Made by a program: the position numbers and the translations under genes | The notes under the pieces: generated by a model | Databases searched by the model: none | What the model was told of the DNA's origin: nothing | The model's input: the letters and a program-made list of their open reading frames with translations, nothing else | DNA from: a virus | IMG/VR virus record: IMGVR_UViG_3300032311_000931 | Span: 1-32,597 of that record | Strand: one strand, 5' to 3' | Length of the DNA stretch: 32,597 bases | Shown here: positions 1 to 7,680 of the stretch, one piece after another | How positions within the stretch are numbered: the first letter of the stretch is position 1 | Layout: each line of letters starts with the position of its first letter

Positions 1-2
1 AA

Positions 3-2477
3 ATGAAGATATATTCGGCACAATTTAAGGGAACAACAACAGTATCAACTGGTTCAAATGTATCACTAACAGGTTCATTTACAGGATCTATTTATGGTTT
101 TAATGATACTGTTCAATATTCTTCATCGGTATCATCGGACTTGTCAAATTTAGAAAGTAAGTCAGCATCAGTTGACATTTCTATTTCTAATATCAATGCA
201 GTCACTGCTTCCAATATTGCACGTTTGTCAAATTTAGAAACTAAGTCTGCAAGTGTTGACATCTCTATTTCTAATATCAATTCAGTCACTGCTTCCAATA
301 TTGCACGTTTGTCCAATTTAGAAACAAAAAGTAGTAGTGTAGATATCAGTATAACAAACATTAACTCATTTACTGCATCAAATGGTAATACATCATTAAA
401 TACATACACAGGAAGTAATGATACAAAATGGACAACCTTAACAAATGTAACAAGTTCTTTAATTGCAGCAACTGGAAGTTATGCAACTACTGGTTCTAAT
501 ACATTTAAGGGAACAACTATTATAAGTGGTTCAACATACATTCAAGGTGATTTAGTAGTATTTGGTTCTTCATCTATACAATACATTTCTGCATCGTCCG
601 TGTCAATTGGTACAAATATAGTACAACTTAACACAAACCAACCTGCAGTTAGATTCGGTGGTTTATCGGTACAAGATAGTGGTTCTGCACAAGGTGTCAC
701 AGGTTCTATGTTATGGGATGGTTGTTGTAATCGTTGGATATACTCAAACCCTTCCGGTGTTGGGTATAGTGGAGGAGTTTTAATGAGTGGACCGAGAGGA
801 TCAACTTTAGGAAATGAACCAACTTTGACTTGTAACTATATTGCTAAAAGTGGAGGAGGTGATCATCTTTACGATTCTTGTATAATTGATGACGGAACTA
901 CGGTTTGTGTGAATGCAAACTTAAAAGGTAGTGGAATTGCATGTTTTGCAGGAGCAGTTTGTACACCAACAATACAATCGGCAAATGTATGTACCGATGG
1001 TAGTTATGGTTCAAGAGTTGTTGCATATGGTAGTAATGTTGGTATGTTTGTAAACTCAACTGGTGCCGGGGAAGGATATTATAGAATATTAAATGGTGCA
1101 TGTTCAATTGGAGCATTAGCAGCAACTGGATGGTATAAAGGAAGTGCAGAACAAAATATGGGCATAATAACAGGACCCAGTAAAAGTTTTCAAATTGCAA
1201 CTAATGATTGTGCAAATTCTAGATTAACAATTGGTGCAGATGGTGTATCTGTTTTTGCTTGTCAAATATGTTCTGCAGGATTAACTACAACAAATAGTAT
1301 GGTTATACTAAAGAATGCAGCTTCGGATAATAGATATATTCAATTTTGTGACACCAATACTGGAGGTTATAGATACGATTTTATATTACAAGGAACTGCA
1401 AATGGATGTGGATTTGGATTATATAATAATACTACTGCAGCTTGGTCATCATATGTAACTCCAAACGGAAATACTGGATTGGGAGGAACAACATCACCTG
1501 GCGGTAGATTAGAAGTATGGCAATGTACAAATAATAGATTGGTAATTGATTGTGCAAACGTACAAAATGAACCAAGAATATCATCTTTAGATTCAGCAGG
1601 TAATCCACAATATCTTACTATTAATAGTTATGACTTAAAAATTAAAAGTAATGGTAGTGAAGCATTAAGAATTACTGATAAAAAACATTTATTAGTAGGA
1701 ACTCAAACTGATTTATCTTTTTATTCAAATTGGGATAGTGGTGTTACAAGAATTGGAACAAGTGGTGTATTGTTTTCATATTTGAACAATGTAGATAATT
1801 TTATAATATCTCAAAACTATTATGTTAACGCAGCCGGAAGTGATGTAAGAATTGCATCCGGAGCAGCATCAAATATATATTTTGCATCGGGTGATATTCT
1901 TTTTAGAACAATCGGTACCGGTGCAGCAGAAAGTGCTACAAGTTGGAATACTCCTTTACGACTTACATGCACAGGTGCTTCTAATTTTTCCGGATGTTCT
2001 ACTTTTTATTGTACTACACAATTTAGTAAAATGCAAAAAAGTACAGATGGTAATTGGTATAAAATACCATTTAGAGTAGATAAAAATACAGGCACTGGAA
2101 CCGCTACTACCTATTGTATTGTAGACATAAATAATATGGATACATTTAGTGAACTTATTGTAAATATAGATTATGGTTCAAGATTGCAAGCAGTAAGTGA
2201 TGCATCAACCCAAATATCAAGTAGAATGTATGGAGTAAATAGATTTAATAGTGGTACGGTAGCTATAACAGATAGTTCTATTCCAATTGGAGGTTCCGGT
2301 AATATAAACACACATGCACCGATTACATTAGCCGTTGTTAATGATTGTAGAATAGTAGTAAAAGTAGATTTTTCATCGGGAGTTTCATATTCATCATTTG
2401 TATGGGGAGAAATTAGAATATTCTCAGTTGAAAGTTTAAATAGTAGATTATCAGTTACAAGTGCTAATAGTTGGTAA
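3..2477 (+). CDS. Tail fibre / adhesin, paralogue 1 (core type A)
   Basis: An 824-residue Ser/Thr/Gly/Asn-rich protein, one of six related fibre proteins here. Residues 47-127 hold nearly three copies of a 28-residue repeat (LSNLETKSASVDIS type) expected to form a trimeric stalk. Residues 157-302 are the core shared by all six, containing SSSIQYISASSVSIGTN; it is core type A, with the LSVQDSGSAQGVTGSMLWD and GGGDHLYDSCIIDDGTT segments, shared only with the fibre at 13992. The distal half has a GLGGTTSPGGRLEV repeat, many cysteines, and a C-terminal 150 residues I do not recognise; there is no S74 chaperone domain. The ATG lies two bases into the window, so an upstream start cannot be excluded. 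The fibre role is inferred from composition, repeats and linkage to tail genes; confidence in 'fibre-like virion protein' is high, in receptor specificity nil. Confidence 0.85.
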   Translation: MKIYSAQFKGTTTVSTGSNVSLTGSFTGSIYGFNDTVQYSSSVSSDLSNLESKSASVDISISNINAVTASNIARLSNLETKSASVDISISNINSVTASNIARLSNLETKSSSVDISITNINSFTASNGNTSLNTYTGSNDTKWTTLTNVTSSLIAATGSYATTGSNTFKGTTIISGSTYIQGDLVVFGSSSIQYISASSVSIGTNIVQLNTNQPAVRFGGLSVQDSGSAQGVTGSMLWDGCCNRWIYSNPSGVGYSGGVLMSGPRGSTLGNEPTLTCNYIAKSGGGDHLYDSCIIDDGTTVCVNANLKGSGIACFAGAVCTPTIQSANVCTDGSYGSRVVAYGSNVGMFVNSTGAGEGYYRILNGACSIGALAATGWYKGSAEQNMGIITGPSKSFQIATNDCANSRLTIGADGVSVFACQICSAGLTTTNSMVILKNAASDNRYIQFCDTNTGGYRYDFILQGTANGCGFGLYNNTTAAWSSYVTPNGNTGLGGTTSPGGRLEVWQCTNNRLVIDCANVQNEPRISSLDSAGNPQYLTINSYDLKIKSNGSEALRITDKKHLLVGTQTDLSFYSNWDSGVTRIGTSGVLFSYLNNVDNFIISQNYYVNAAGSDVRIASGAASNIYFASGDILFRTIGTGAAESATSWNTPLRLTCTGASNFSGCSTFYCTTQFSKMQKSTDGNWYKIPFRVDKNTGTGTATTYCIVDINNMDTFSELIVNIDYGSRLQAVSDASTQISSRMYGVNRFNSGTVAITDSSIPIGGSGNINTHAPITLAVVNDCRIVVKVDFSSGVSYSSFVWGEIRIFSVESLNSRLSVTSANSW
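141..383 (+). repeat. 28-residue stalk repeat, about 2.9 tandem copies
   Basis: Three tandem 84-base units start at 141, 225 and 309. Each encodes LSNLE(S/T)KS(A/S)SVDISI followed by a T/S-N-I-N linker; the first two end in VTASNIAR. Units 1 and 2 are nearly identical as DNA; unit 3 is more diverged. The same unit recurs in the fibres at 2527, 10306, 13992 and 16439. The regular spacing of hydrophobic residues suggests a trimeric coiled or beta stalk. Confidence 0.85.
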
Positions 2478-2496
2478 TAATAAAACAATAAAAGAA

Positions 2497-2504
2497 TATT
2501 TATA
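2497..2504 (+). promoter_or_regulatory. TATTTATA putative late promoter element
   Basis: Exact TATTTATA in the 49-base gap between two fibre genes, ending 22 bases before the ATG at 2527. It belongs to a set of such sites placed in front of most transcription-unit-leading genes in this window. Confidence 0.5.
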
Positions 2505-2526
2505 AAAAACAAATCGGACTAACTAA

Positions 2527-5103
2527 ATGCTACAGTACAACCCAACAGTATCAGGATCATTAACAATAACAGGATCATTAACAGTTACCAATGGAGTAAT
2601 AGGAACAGTTAGTGGAGTAGATGTACAAATATTCAGTTCATCTATCAATCAAGTAATTACTGGAATACAAGGATCAACAGGATCGTCAGATGCTAAATTT
2701 GAAACATTAAGTGGATTTACATCATCTGCATTAACTCGTTTGACTAACATAGAAACAAAATCAGCAAGTGTAGATATATCAATTAGTAATATCAACTCTG
2801 TAACTGCATCTAATATTGCACGTTTGTCCAATTTAGAAACAAAGAGTAGTAGTGTTGACATTTCTATAAGTAATATAAATACATTCACATCAAGTAACGA
2901 TACAAAGTTTACAACATTAGCAACATATACTGGAAGTTTAGATACTAAAAATACAACATTAAGTAGTGTAACAAGTTCATTGATTTCAAAAACAGGTTCA
3001 TACGCAACTACTGGAAGTAATTCATTCTATGGTACGCAAGTCTTTAGTGGTAGTGTTTATATTGCAAATGATTTAGTTGTACAAGGTAGTTCATCTATAC
3101 AATATATTAGTGCAAGTTCAGTAAGTATTGGAACTAATATTGTCCAACTTAATACGGCAAACCCGTCAGTTAGATTTGCAGGTTTAACTATGATAGATAG
3201 TGGATCAATTGGAGGCTCAGGATCATTCTTATACGATTCGGTACATGATGAGTTTGTATTCGTTCATAGAGGAAACGGAACAAATGTAACTTCATCCCAT
3301 TTTGTTTTAGGACCAGAGACATACGACAATTTAGGTAATGAAATATACTTAAGTTGTAATACTTTATCAAAAGGCACCGGAAAAGAACACTTAGTTGATA
3401 GTTGTATTTTTGACAATGGTACAACTGTTTGTGTAAATACAACCCTGAAAGCAAGTGGACAAGTATGTAGTTTAATGGGTAATTTTAGTTGTATAGGAAT
3501 TGGAACAACTTCCCCTGCAAAAACTTTACATGTAGTAAATACGGATTATCAATTAAGACTTTCATACGATACATCTGGAGTATATACTGATTTCAGAAAC
3601 GATTCGGCAGGTGGTTTATTAATTAATACTTCTGGTCAATATATTGTAAATTATATCAATGGTTCTGCAAAAATGAGAATAGATGCAGATGCCATTTGCT
3701 TTTCAACCACAATATGTTCACCAACAATTATTTCATCTGGAACTATTTGTTCAATTAGTAATACTTGTTTTGGTGGTAATACAATAATAAATGGATGTGT
3801 AGGAATGGGTACGGCAACACCAACTGCTAAATTACATGTTTATTGTAATGCGGATGTTTGGCATACAAAAATAGGAAGTGCATGTGGTGAATTAAGAATT
3901 GGTGGAGATACATCATGTGGAGCTGTAATTCAATCATATACACCCGCTGGAGTTGTTAGAGATTTATATTTACAAAGAGATGGTGGTAAAATAGGTATTG
4001 GAACAAGTGTCCCTACGGCTTTATTAGACGTATATCATCCAACAAACGGATATGCATCTGTCGGATTACAAGGATACTCAGGAGCAACTAAATGGTATTT
4101 AACATCAGGTATATCAGGTGATACAATTCAAGACTTTTCAATTAGTAACAATAATACTGGAACAAGTCCTAAATTTAGAATATCTTCAACAGGCGCAGCA
4201 ACATTCTCTACTACTGTATCAACAGGAGATATGATAACAATTGGTATTTCCGATATTTCAACAGGAGAAAATAAAGGATTAAAATTAAATAACACAGGCG
4301 GTGGGGGTAAAACTTGGAATATCACTGCAGGTGCTGTGGGTAGTAACAATGCTGATTTTGTCGTAAGAAATTCAACATCTCACGTAAATAATTTAGTACT
4401 TGATGGTTCTTCAGGAGCCGCGGCCTTTTCTAGTACTATAAGTGCATATGCCAATATAGGTGTTATTAATAGTGGAGCGCAAGGACCTGTTTTAGCCACT
4501 ACATCAACATATGCAGATGGATATAGAGCAACAGTAAGATTAACTAACACACATACTGGTGGTAAACAATGGGATATTTATTCAACTAATGTGGCTGATG
4601 GAGTATATGGAGCTGGTAAATTTGCAATAGCAAACGCAACAGATTCTATCACAGCAATTTCTATTCAAAGTGGTGGTATAGTTACAAAACCCAATCAAAT
4701 GTTTGTTATGGGAGGTATGAGTTCTGACCAAAGTATCTCCAACTCAAATCCAACCACGCTTAATTTTGTTACCAATGGTGCATATAGTTGGTATAATCAA
4801 AATGTTGGAAGTTGCTGGAACAATAGTACTTATACTCTTACAGCACCCGCTACTGGAATATATGTAGTAAATGCCTCAGTGTACACAAGCGCATACGGTA
4901 TAAACCAAATAGCACTTTATGTTAATGGATCTAGAAAAAATTCAATACCAACAGGATATGGGACAGCAATAGCAGGAGGTTCTGCAATGGTTATTTTACA
5001 AGCAGGAGATACGCTTAATTTAAGAGTATTTAATGATGTTGGTACCATTACTTTATATGGTAACGCATATCATAGCTGGTTCAATATATACTTTTTAGGC
5101 TAA
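2527..5103 (+). CDS. Tail fibre / adhesin, paralogue 2, with C1q-like tip (core type B)
   Basis: An 858-residue fibre. The N-terminus has SGSLTITGSLTVTNG beta-type repeats, followed by two copies of the 28-residue stalk repeat (residues 72-124) and the shared core (156-302) of type B, recognisable by GSGSFLYDS, VHRGNGTN and GKEHLVDSCIFDNGTT. Three repeats of the GIGTTSPAKTLHV kind follow. The last 140 residues resemble a C1q/TNF-like jelly roll: YTLTAPATGIYVVNASVYTS, a VNGS(R)K segment, an AGDTLNLRV strand and a closing HSWFNIYFLG. Such domains form trimeric heads on secreted and viral adhesins. No S74 domain is present, so folding would depend on the tip itself or a separate chaperone. TATTTATA lies 22 bases upstream. 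Confidence 0.86.
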   Translation: MLQYNPTVSGSLTITGSLTVTNGVIGTVSGVDVQIFSSSINQVITGIQGSTGSSDAKFETLSGFTSSALTRLTNIETKSASVDISISNINSVTASNIARLSNLETKSSSVDISISNINTFTSSNDTKFTTLATYTGSLDTKNTTLSSVTSSLISKTGSYATTGSNSFYGTQVFSGSVYIANDLVVQGSSSIQYISASSVSIGTNIVQLNTANPSVRFAGLTMIDSGSIGGSGSFLYDSVHDEFVFVHRGNGTNVTSSHFVLGPETYDNLGNEIYLSCNTLSKGTGKEHLVDSCIFDNGTTVCVNTTLKASGQVCSLMGNFSCIGIGTTSPAKTLHVVNTDYQLRLSYDTSGVYTDFRNDSAGGLLINTSGQYIVNYINGSAKMRIDADAICFSTTICSPTIISSGTICSISNTCFGGNTIINGCVGMGTATPTAKLHVYCNADVWHTKIGSACGELRIGGDTSCGAVIQSYTPAGVVRDLYLQRDGGKIGIGTSVPTALLDVYHPTNGYASVGLQGYSGATKWYLTSGISGDTIQDFSISNNNTGTSPKFRISSTGAATFSTTVSTGDMITIGISDISTGENKGLKLNNTGGGGKTWNITAGAVGSNNADFVVRNSTSHVNNLVLDGSSGAAAFSSTISAYANIGVINSGAQGPVLATTSTYADGYRATVRLTNTHTGGKQWDIYSTNVADGVYGAGKFAIANATDSITAISIQSGGIVTKPNQMFVMGGMSSDQSISNSNPTTLNFVTNGAYSWYNQNVGSCWNNSTYTLTAPATGIYVVNASVYTSAYGINQIALYVNGSRKNSIPTGYGTAIAGGSAMVILQAGDTLNLRVFNDVGTITLYGNAYHSWFNIYFLG
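2740..2898 (+). repeat. 28-residue stalk repeat, two copies
   Basis: Two units, starting at 2740 and 2824, encode LTNIETKSASVDISISNIN and LSNLETKSSSVDISISNIN. They are the same repeat family as in the first fibre, at the same place relative to the core. Confidence 0.8.
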
Positions 5104-5266
5104 AATACGAGTTGCATCTGTTAAAATATATAAAGGAGTTGGTTTTACAAGTTCAATGGTTTCTCAAAATTATAATATACAAAAAGGAAGATTTGGTTTA
5201 TAATATATTTGGTATTCTAAATTATTTTTCGTATATTTATTTCTATAAAACATTAAAAAGTTATAA
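5104..5266 (+). other. 163-base gap with a possible coding remnant and a promoter
   Basis: The longest gene-free gap in the window. From 5099 to 5203 an open frame without its own early start reads AKIRVASVKIYKGVGFTSS, then MVSQNYNIQKGRFGL and a stop. It is in a different frame from the preceding fibre and is closed by TAG at 5096-5098, so it is not a simple read-through. It may be a decayed fibre tail or chance. The downstream part holds a Bacteroidota-type promoter. Confidence 0.35.
5208..5241 (+). promoter_or_regulatory. Putative promoter: TTTG-N20-TATATTTA
   Basis: TTTG at 5208-5211 is followed after 20 bases by TATATTTA at 5232-5239, close to the Bacteroidota primary-sigma consensus (TTTG near -33, TAnnTTTG near -7). 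It also overlaps TATTTATT (5234-5241), a one-mismatch copy of the window's common TATTTATA element. It ends 25 bases before the glycosyltransferase start at 5267. The 15-base core TATTTTTCGTATATT recurs at 31412 before the DNA polymerase gene. Confidence 0.5.
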
Positions 5267-6166
5267 ATGGACAAATTCGTTATTTTCCACGTAGAAGGTG
5301 GACTAGGTAAAAATGTAGCTGCAACAGCAATCCTTAAAAACATTTACAAAAAATATCCAGATAGAAAACTCATTGTAGTATGTTCTTTCCCAGAGATATT
5401 TTTAAACAATCCTTACATACATAGAGTTTATAGATTAGGTGTATCTCCTTATTTTTGGGACGATTATATCAATGCAAAAGATACTATTGTACTTCGTAGA
5501 GAACCTTACTTTGAGTCAACACATATGATGCAACAAACTCCCTTAACAGAGACTTGGCATAAGATGTACGACTTACCTTTTAATAAGAAAGATGACTTAC
5601 CAGAGTTGTATTTGAATATGACACAAAATCAAATGCATTTACAATGGCAGCGTTCTCGTCCGATTATGTTATTACAAACCAATGGTGGCCCGATTATGGA
5701 TGGTCAACCGATATATGCATGGACACGAGATATGCCAAAAAATGTTATTGAAGCATTAGTTCAACAATTCGGACAACAATATCATATCATTCAAATTTGT
5801 AAGCATGATTCTCAGTCATTACAACATCCAGGAGTAGAAACAATAACGCGACAAATGAGTAATATTGAATTATTCTCTCTACTAAAAGTATCAGCAAAAA
5901 GAGTCTTAATTGATTCTTGTTTACAACACGCAGCAGCTGCATTCAAATTGCCGTCGGTAGTTTTATGGATTGGAACACACCCTAAAATGTTTGGTTATGA
6001 AATGCACAAAAACATAGAAGCAAAAGAACCAGTTGGAAATACAAAAAGAATTGATTCATTATACTTTGACTATTCTTTAGATGGTCAGTTCCATGAGTGT
6101 CCATATGGTGCACAAGAGGAAATGTTTGATGTAACACAAATCATCAACGAAGTAAATAAATTCTAA
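5267..6166 (+). CDS. GT9-like (heptosyltransferase-type) glycosyltransferase
   Basis: A 299-residue protein with the layout of a GT-B fold sugar transferase of the GT9 (ADP-heptose:LPS heptosyltransferase-like) type. The N-terminal domain has GGLGKN at 11-16, the usual glycine loop after the first strand, followed by a helix and the strand RKLIVVCS. The C-terminal domain starts near 131 with RPIMLLQT and carries the family-like stretch VLIDSCLQHAAAAFKLPSV (213-231) then GTHPKMFGY, matching the nucleotide-sugar-binding 'D-S-x-x-x-H-x-A-A-A' region. It probably transfers a sugar, but donor and acceptor cannot be read. It leads a three-gene cassette; the next gene starts one base after its stop. 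The family call is by motif, not by search. Confidence 0.75.
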   Translation: MDKFVIFHVEGGLGKNVAATAILKNIYKKYPDRKLIVVCSFPEIFLNNPYIHRVYRLGVSPYFWDDYINAKDTIVLRREPYFESTHMMQQTPLTETWHKMYDLPFNKKDDLPELYLNMTQNQMHLQWQRSRPIMLLQTNGGPIMDGQPIYAWTRDMPKNVIEALVQQFGQQYHIIQICKHDSQSLQHPGVETITRQMSNIELFSLLKVSAKRVLIDSCLQHAAAAFKLPSVVLWIGTHPKMFGYEMHKNIEAKEPVGNTKRIDSLYFDYSLDGQFHECPYGAQEEMFDVTQIINEVNKF

Positions 6167-6167
6167 A

Positions 6168-6875
6168 ATGAAAATTATATACAAAATATCTGATGGAGGC
6201 TATCCAAAAGATAAACCAGAATGGTTCTCCAAAATCAATTGCCTTAAGAATGCACTTAAACATTTCAAACAAGATGATTTCTTGCTTATAATGGATAATG
6301 TGTCGGACAATCTTAAATTAGAAATAGAAAAAATATATTCAGGTAAAGCACAACTAACATCAATAGGAAATCCTGCAGGCACATTTCAAATACAAATGGA
6401 TCATGCAATAGGTTTGACAAATATTTTAATGGCAAGTGATGATGAAATTATTTACTTTTTAGAAGATGATTATGTACACAAGCAAAATAGTCAAAAAATA
6501 TTAGAAGAAGGTTTTGAATTAGGAATGGATTATGTAACTTTATATGACCATCCAGATAAATACTTAAATCCAATAGAGGGTGGTAATCCATATTGTGAAG
6601 GAAGAGCGGAATTTACAAGAGTATTTTTAGGTCAAAATTCACATTGGAAAATAACAAATAGTACAACAGGTACATTTGCTGCAAAAGTGAAAACCTTAAA
6701 AGAAGATGAAAGTATAATTAGAAAGTGGTTTGCAGGAACATATGGACATGATTTTGAAATGTTCCAAGAATTAAATAAAAAGGGTAGAAGATTGGTATCA
6801 TCTATTCCTGGATATTCAACACATTGTGAAACTCGTTGGTTAACACCTTTGACAAATTGGGAAAACGAAATATAG
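6168..6875 (+). CDS. GT-A type glycosyltransferase-like protein
   Basis: A 235-residue protein. The segment EIIYFLEDDYVH (residues 93-104) has the DxD-like acidic pair (E99, D100, D101) at the end of a hydrophobic strand, as in GT-A glycosyltransferases that bind a metal and a nucleotide sugar. The C-terminal FAGTYGHDFEMFQ segment could supply the later acidic/His residues. The N-terminus MKIIYKISDGGYPKDKP resembles GT2-like proteins of phages and large viruses, though the usual first-strand motif is modified. It starts one base after the GT9-like gene and ends two bases before the next, so the three are almost certainly co-translated. Substrate unknown. Confidence 0.65.
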   Translation: MKIIYKISDGGYPKDKPEWFSKINCLKNALKHFKQDDFLLIMDNVSDNLKLEIEKIYSGKAQLTSIGNPAGTFQIQMDHAIGLTNILMASDDEIIYFLEDDYVHKQNSQKILEEGFELGMDYVTLYDHPDKYLNPIEGGNPYCEGRAEFTRVFLGQNSHWKITNSTTGTFAAKVKTLKEDESIIRKWFAGTYGHDFEMFQELNKKGRRLVSSIPGYSTHCETRWLTPLTNWENEI

Positions 6876-6877
6876 TT

Positions 6878-7630
6878 ATGAAAAAATTAGGTGCAGTTAT
6901 AATTGAAGATAGAAAGATTACAGACTTTTATAGAATAGTAAAAGAACATATGAAGTATTTACCAAAAGATACTGATATACTTATTTACACATCGGAAAGT
7001 ACTGAAAAAGAATATAAAAAGTTATTAAAAGAAGATAATATTCAGTTTAGAAGATATCCGTCTAATTTAGCAGTTCCAAAAACCATGATAAACATTGCAG
7101 GTTTTGACGAATTGATGAAGTCAAACGATAGAATGAAACCTTTACTTAACTATTGTTTATTTACAACAAGTAGAGAGTTTTGGATTGACTTATATGAATA
7201 CGAAAGAGTTTTAATATTCCAAACTGATACCGGACTTTTAAGAGAAGGTATTGAAGAATTTTTAGATTATGACTATGTTGGTGCACCTTGCTATAATTGG
7301 GTTGGAGACAAAACAATTCAAAATGGTGGTTTATCAATTAGAAATCCAAGAATAATGGAATACATTTGTAGAAACTTTGGATGGCATAGTGACTTACAAG
7401 AATTGATACAAATCGGACAATACTCAACAGCATCTTTCTTTGCAGAGGACATCTTCTTTTGTTTAAGGATGATTAAGTACAATGTAGGAAATTATGCACC
7501 AATTGATATTGCAAAAAAGTTTAGTGTAGAATCTAAATTTGAATTAGGTACATTAGGATATCACAGACCTTACCCTTATATGGATGAGAGTGCAATCAAA
7601 CAAATACTTACTCAATACAATAAGAAGTAG
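6878..7630 (+). CDS. DUF5672-like putative glycosyltransferase
   Basis: I place the start at 6878 (MKKLGAVIIEDRK, 250 residues), two bases after the upstream stop; an in-frame ATG at 6836 lies inside the upstream gene and would only add 14 unrelated residues. Visible motifs match the DUF5672 family: QTDTGLL (115-121) after the hydrophobic strand RVLIF, YDYVGAPC (131-138), NGGLSIRN (149-156), AEDIFFC (189-195) and a terminal LGYHRP (226-231). Members occur in polysaccharide loci and are thought to be GT-A-like sugar transferases, with TD acting as the DxD-like site. It closes the three-gene sugar cassette embedded between fibre genes. Confidence 0.72.
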   Translation: MKKLGAVIIEDRKITDFYRIVKEHMKYLPKDTDILIYTSESTEKEYKKLLKEDNIQFRRYPSNLAVPKTMINIAGFDELMKSNDRMKPLLNYCLFTTSREFWIDLYEYERVLIFQTDTGLLREGIEEFLDYDYVGAPCYNWVGDKTIQNGGLSIRNPRIMEYICRNFGWHSDLQELIQIGQYSTASFFAEDIFFCLRMIKYNVGNYAPIDIAKKFSVESKFELGTLGYHRPYPYMDESAIKQILTQYNKK

Positions 7631-7656
7631 ACGAAATGTTTAATCTTAAAAATCAA

Positions 7657-7664
7657 TATTTATA
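7657..7664 (+). promoter_or_regulatory. TATTTATA putative late promoter element
   Basis: Exact TATTTATA in the 50-base gap after the sugar cassette, ending 16 bases before the ATG at 7681. It would start a new unit with the fibre and the 158-aa protein. Confidence 0.5.
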
Positions 7665-7680
7665 TCCAAACAAGATATAG

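Noticed and set aside
141-383. CRISPR-like array because of regular direct repeats
   Set aside because: The repeats are in frame, encode the same stalk motif in every fibre, and have no unique spacers.
1852-2079. 75-codon frame in +1 phase inside the first fibre
   Set aside because: A shadow of the repetitive fibre coding sequence; no start signal and no family resemblance.
2171-2512. 113-codon minus-strand frame over the end of the first fibre
   Set aside because: Complement shadow of a coding region with no independent support.
5112-5294. 60-codon frame starting in the gap before the GT9-like gene
   Set aside because: Low-complexity Lys/Tyr/Phe/Ile product, overlapping the start of the well-supported glycosyltransferase and crossing its likely promoter.
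6836-6877. Earlier start for the DUF5672-like gene
   Set aside because: The 14 added residues lie inside the upstream gene and do not look like the family's N-terminus; ATG 6878 directly follows the upstream stop.
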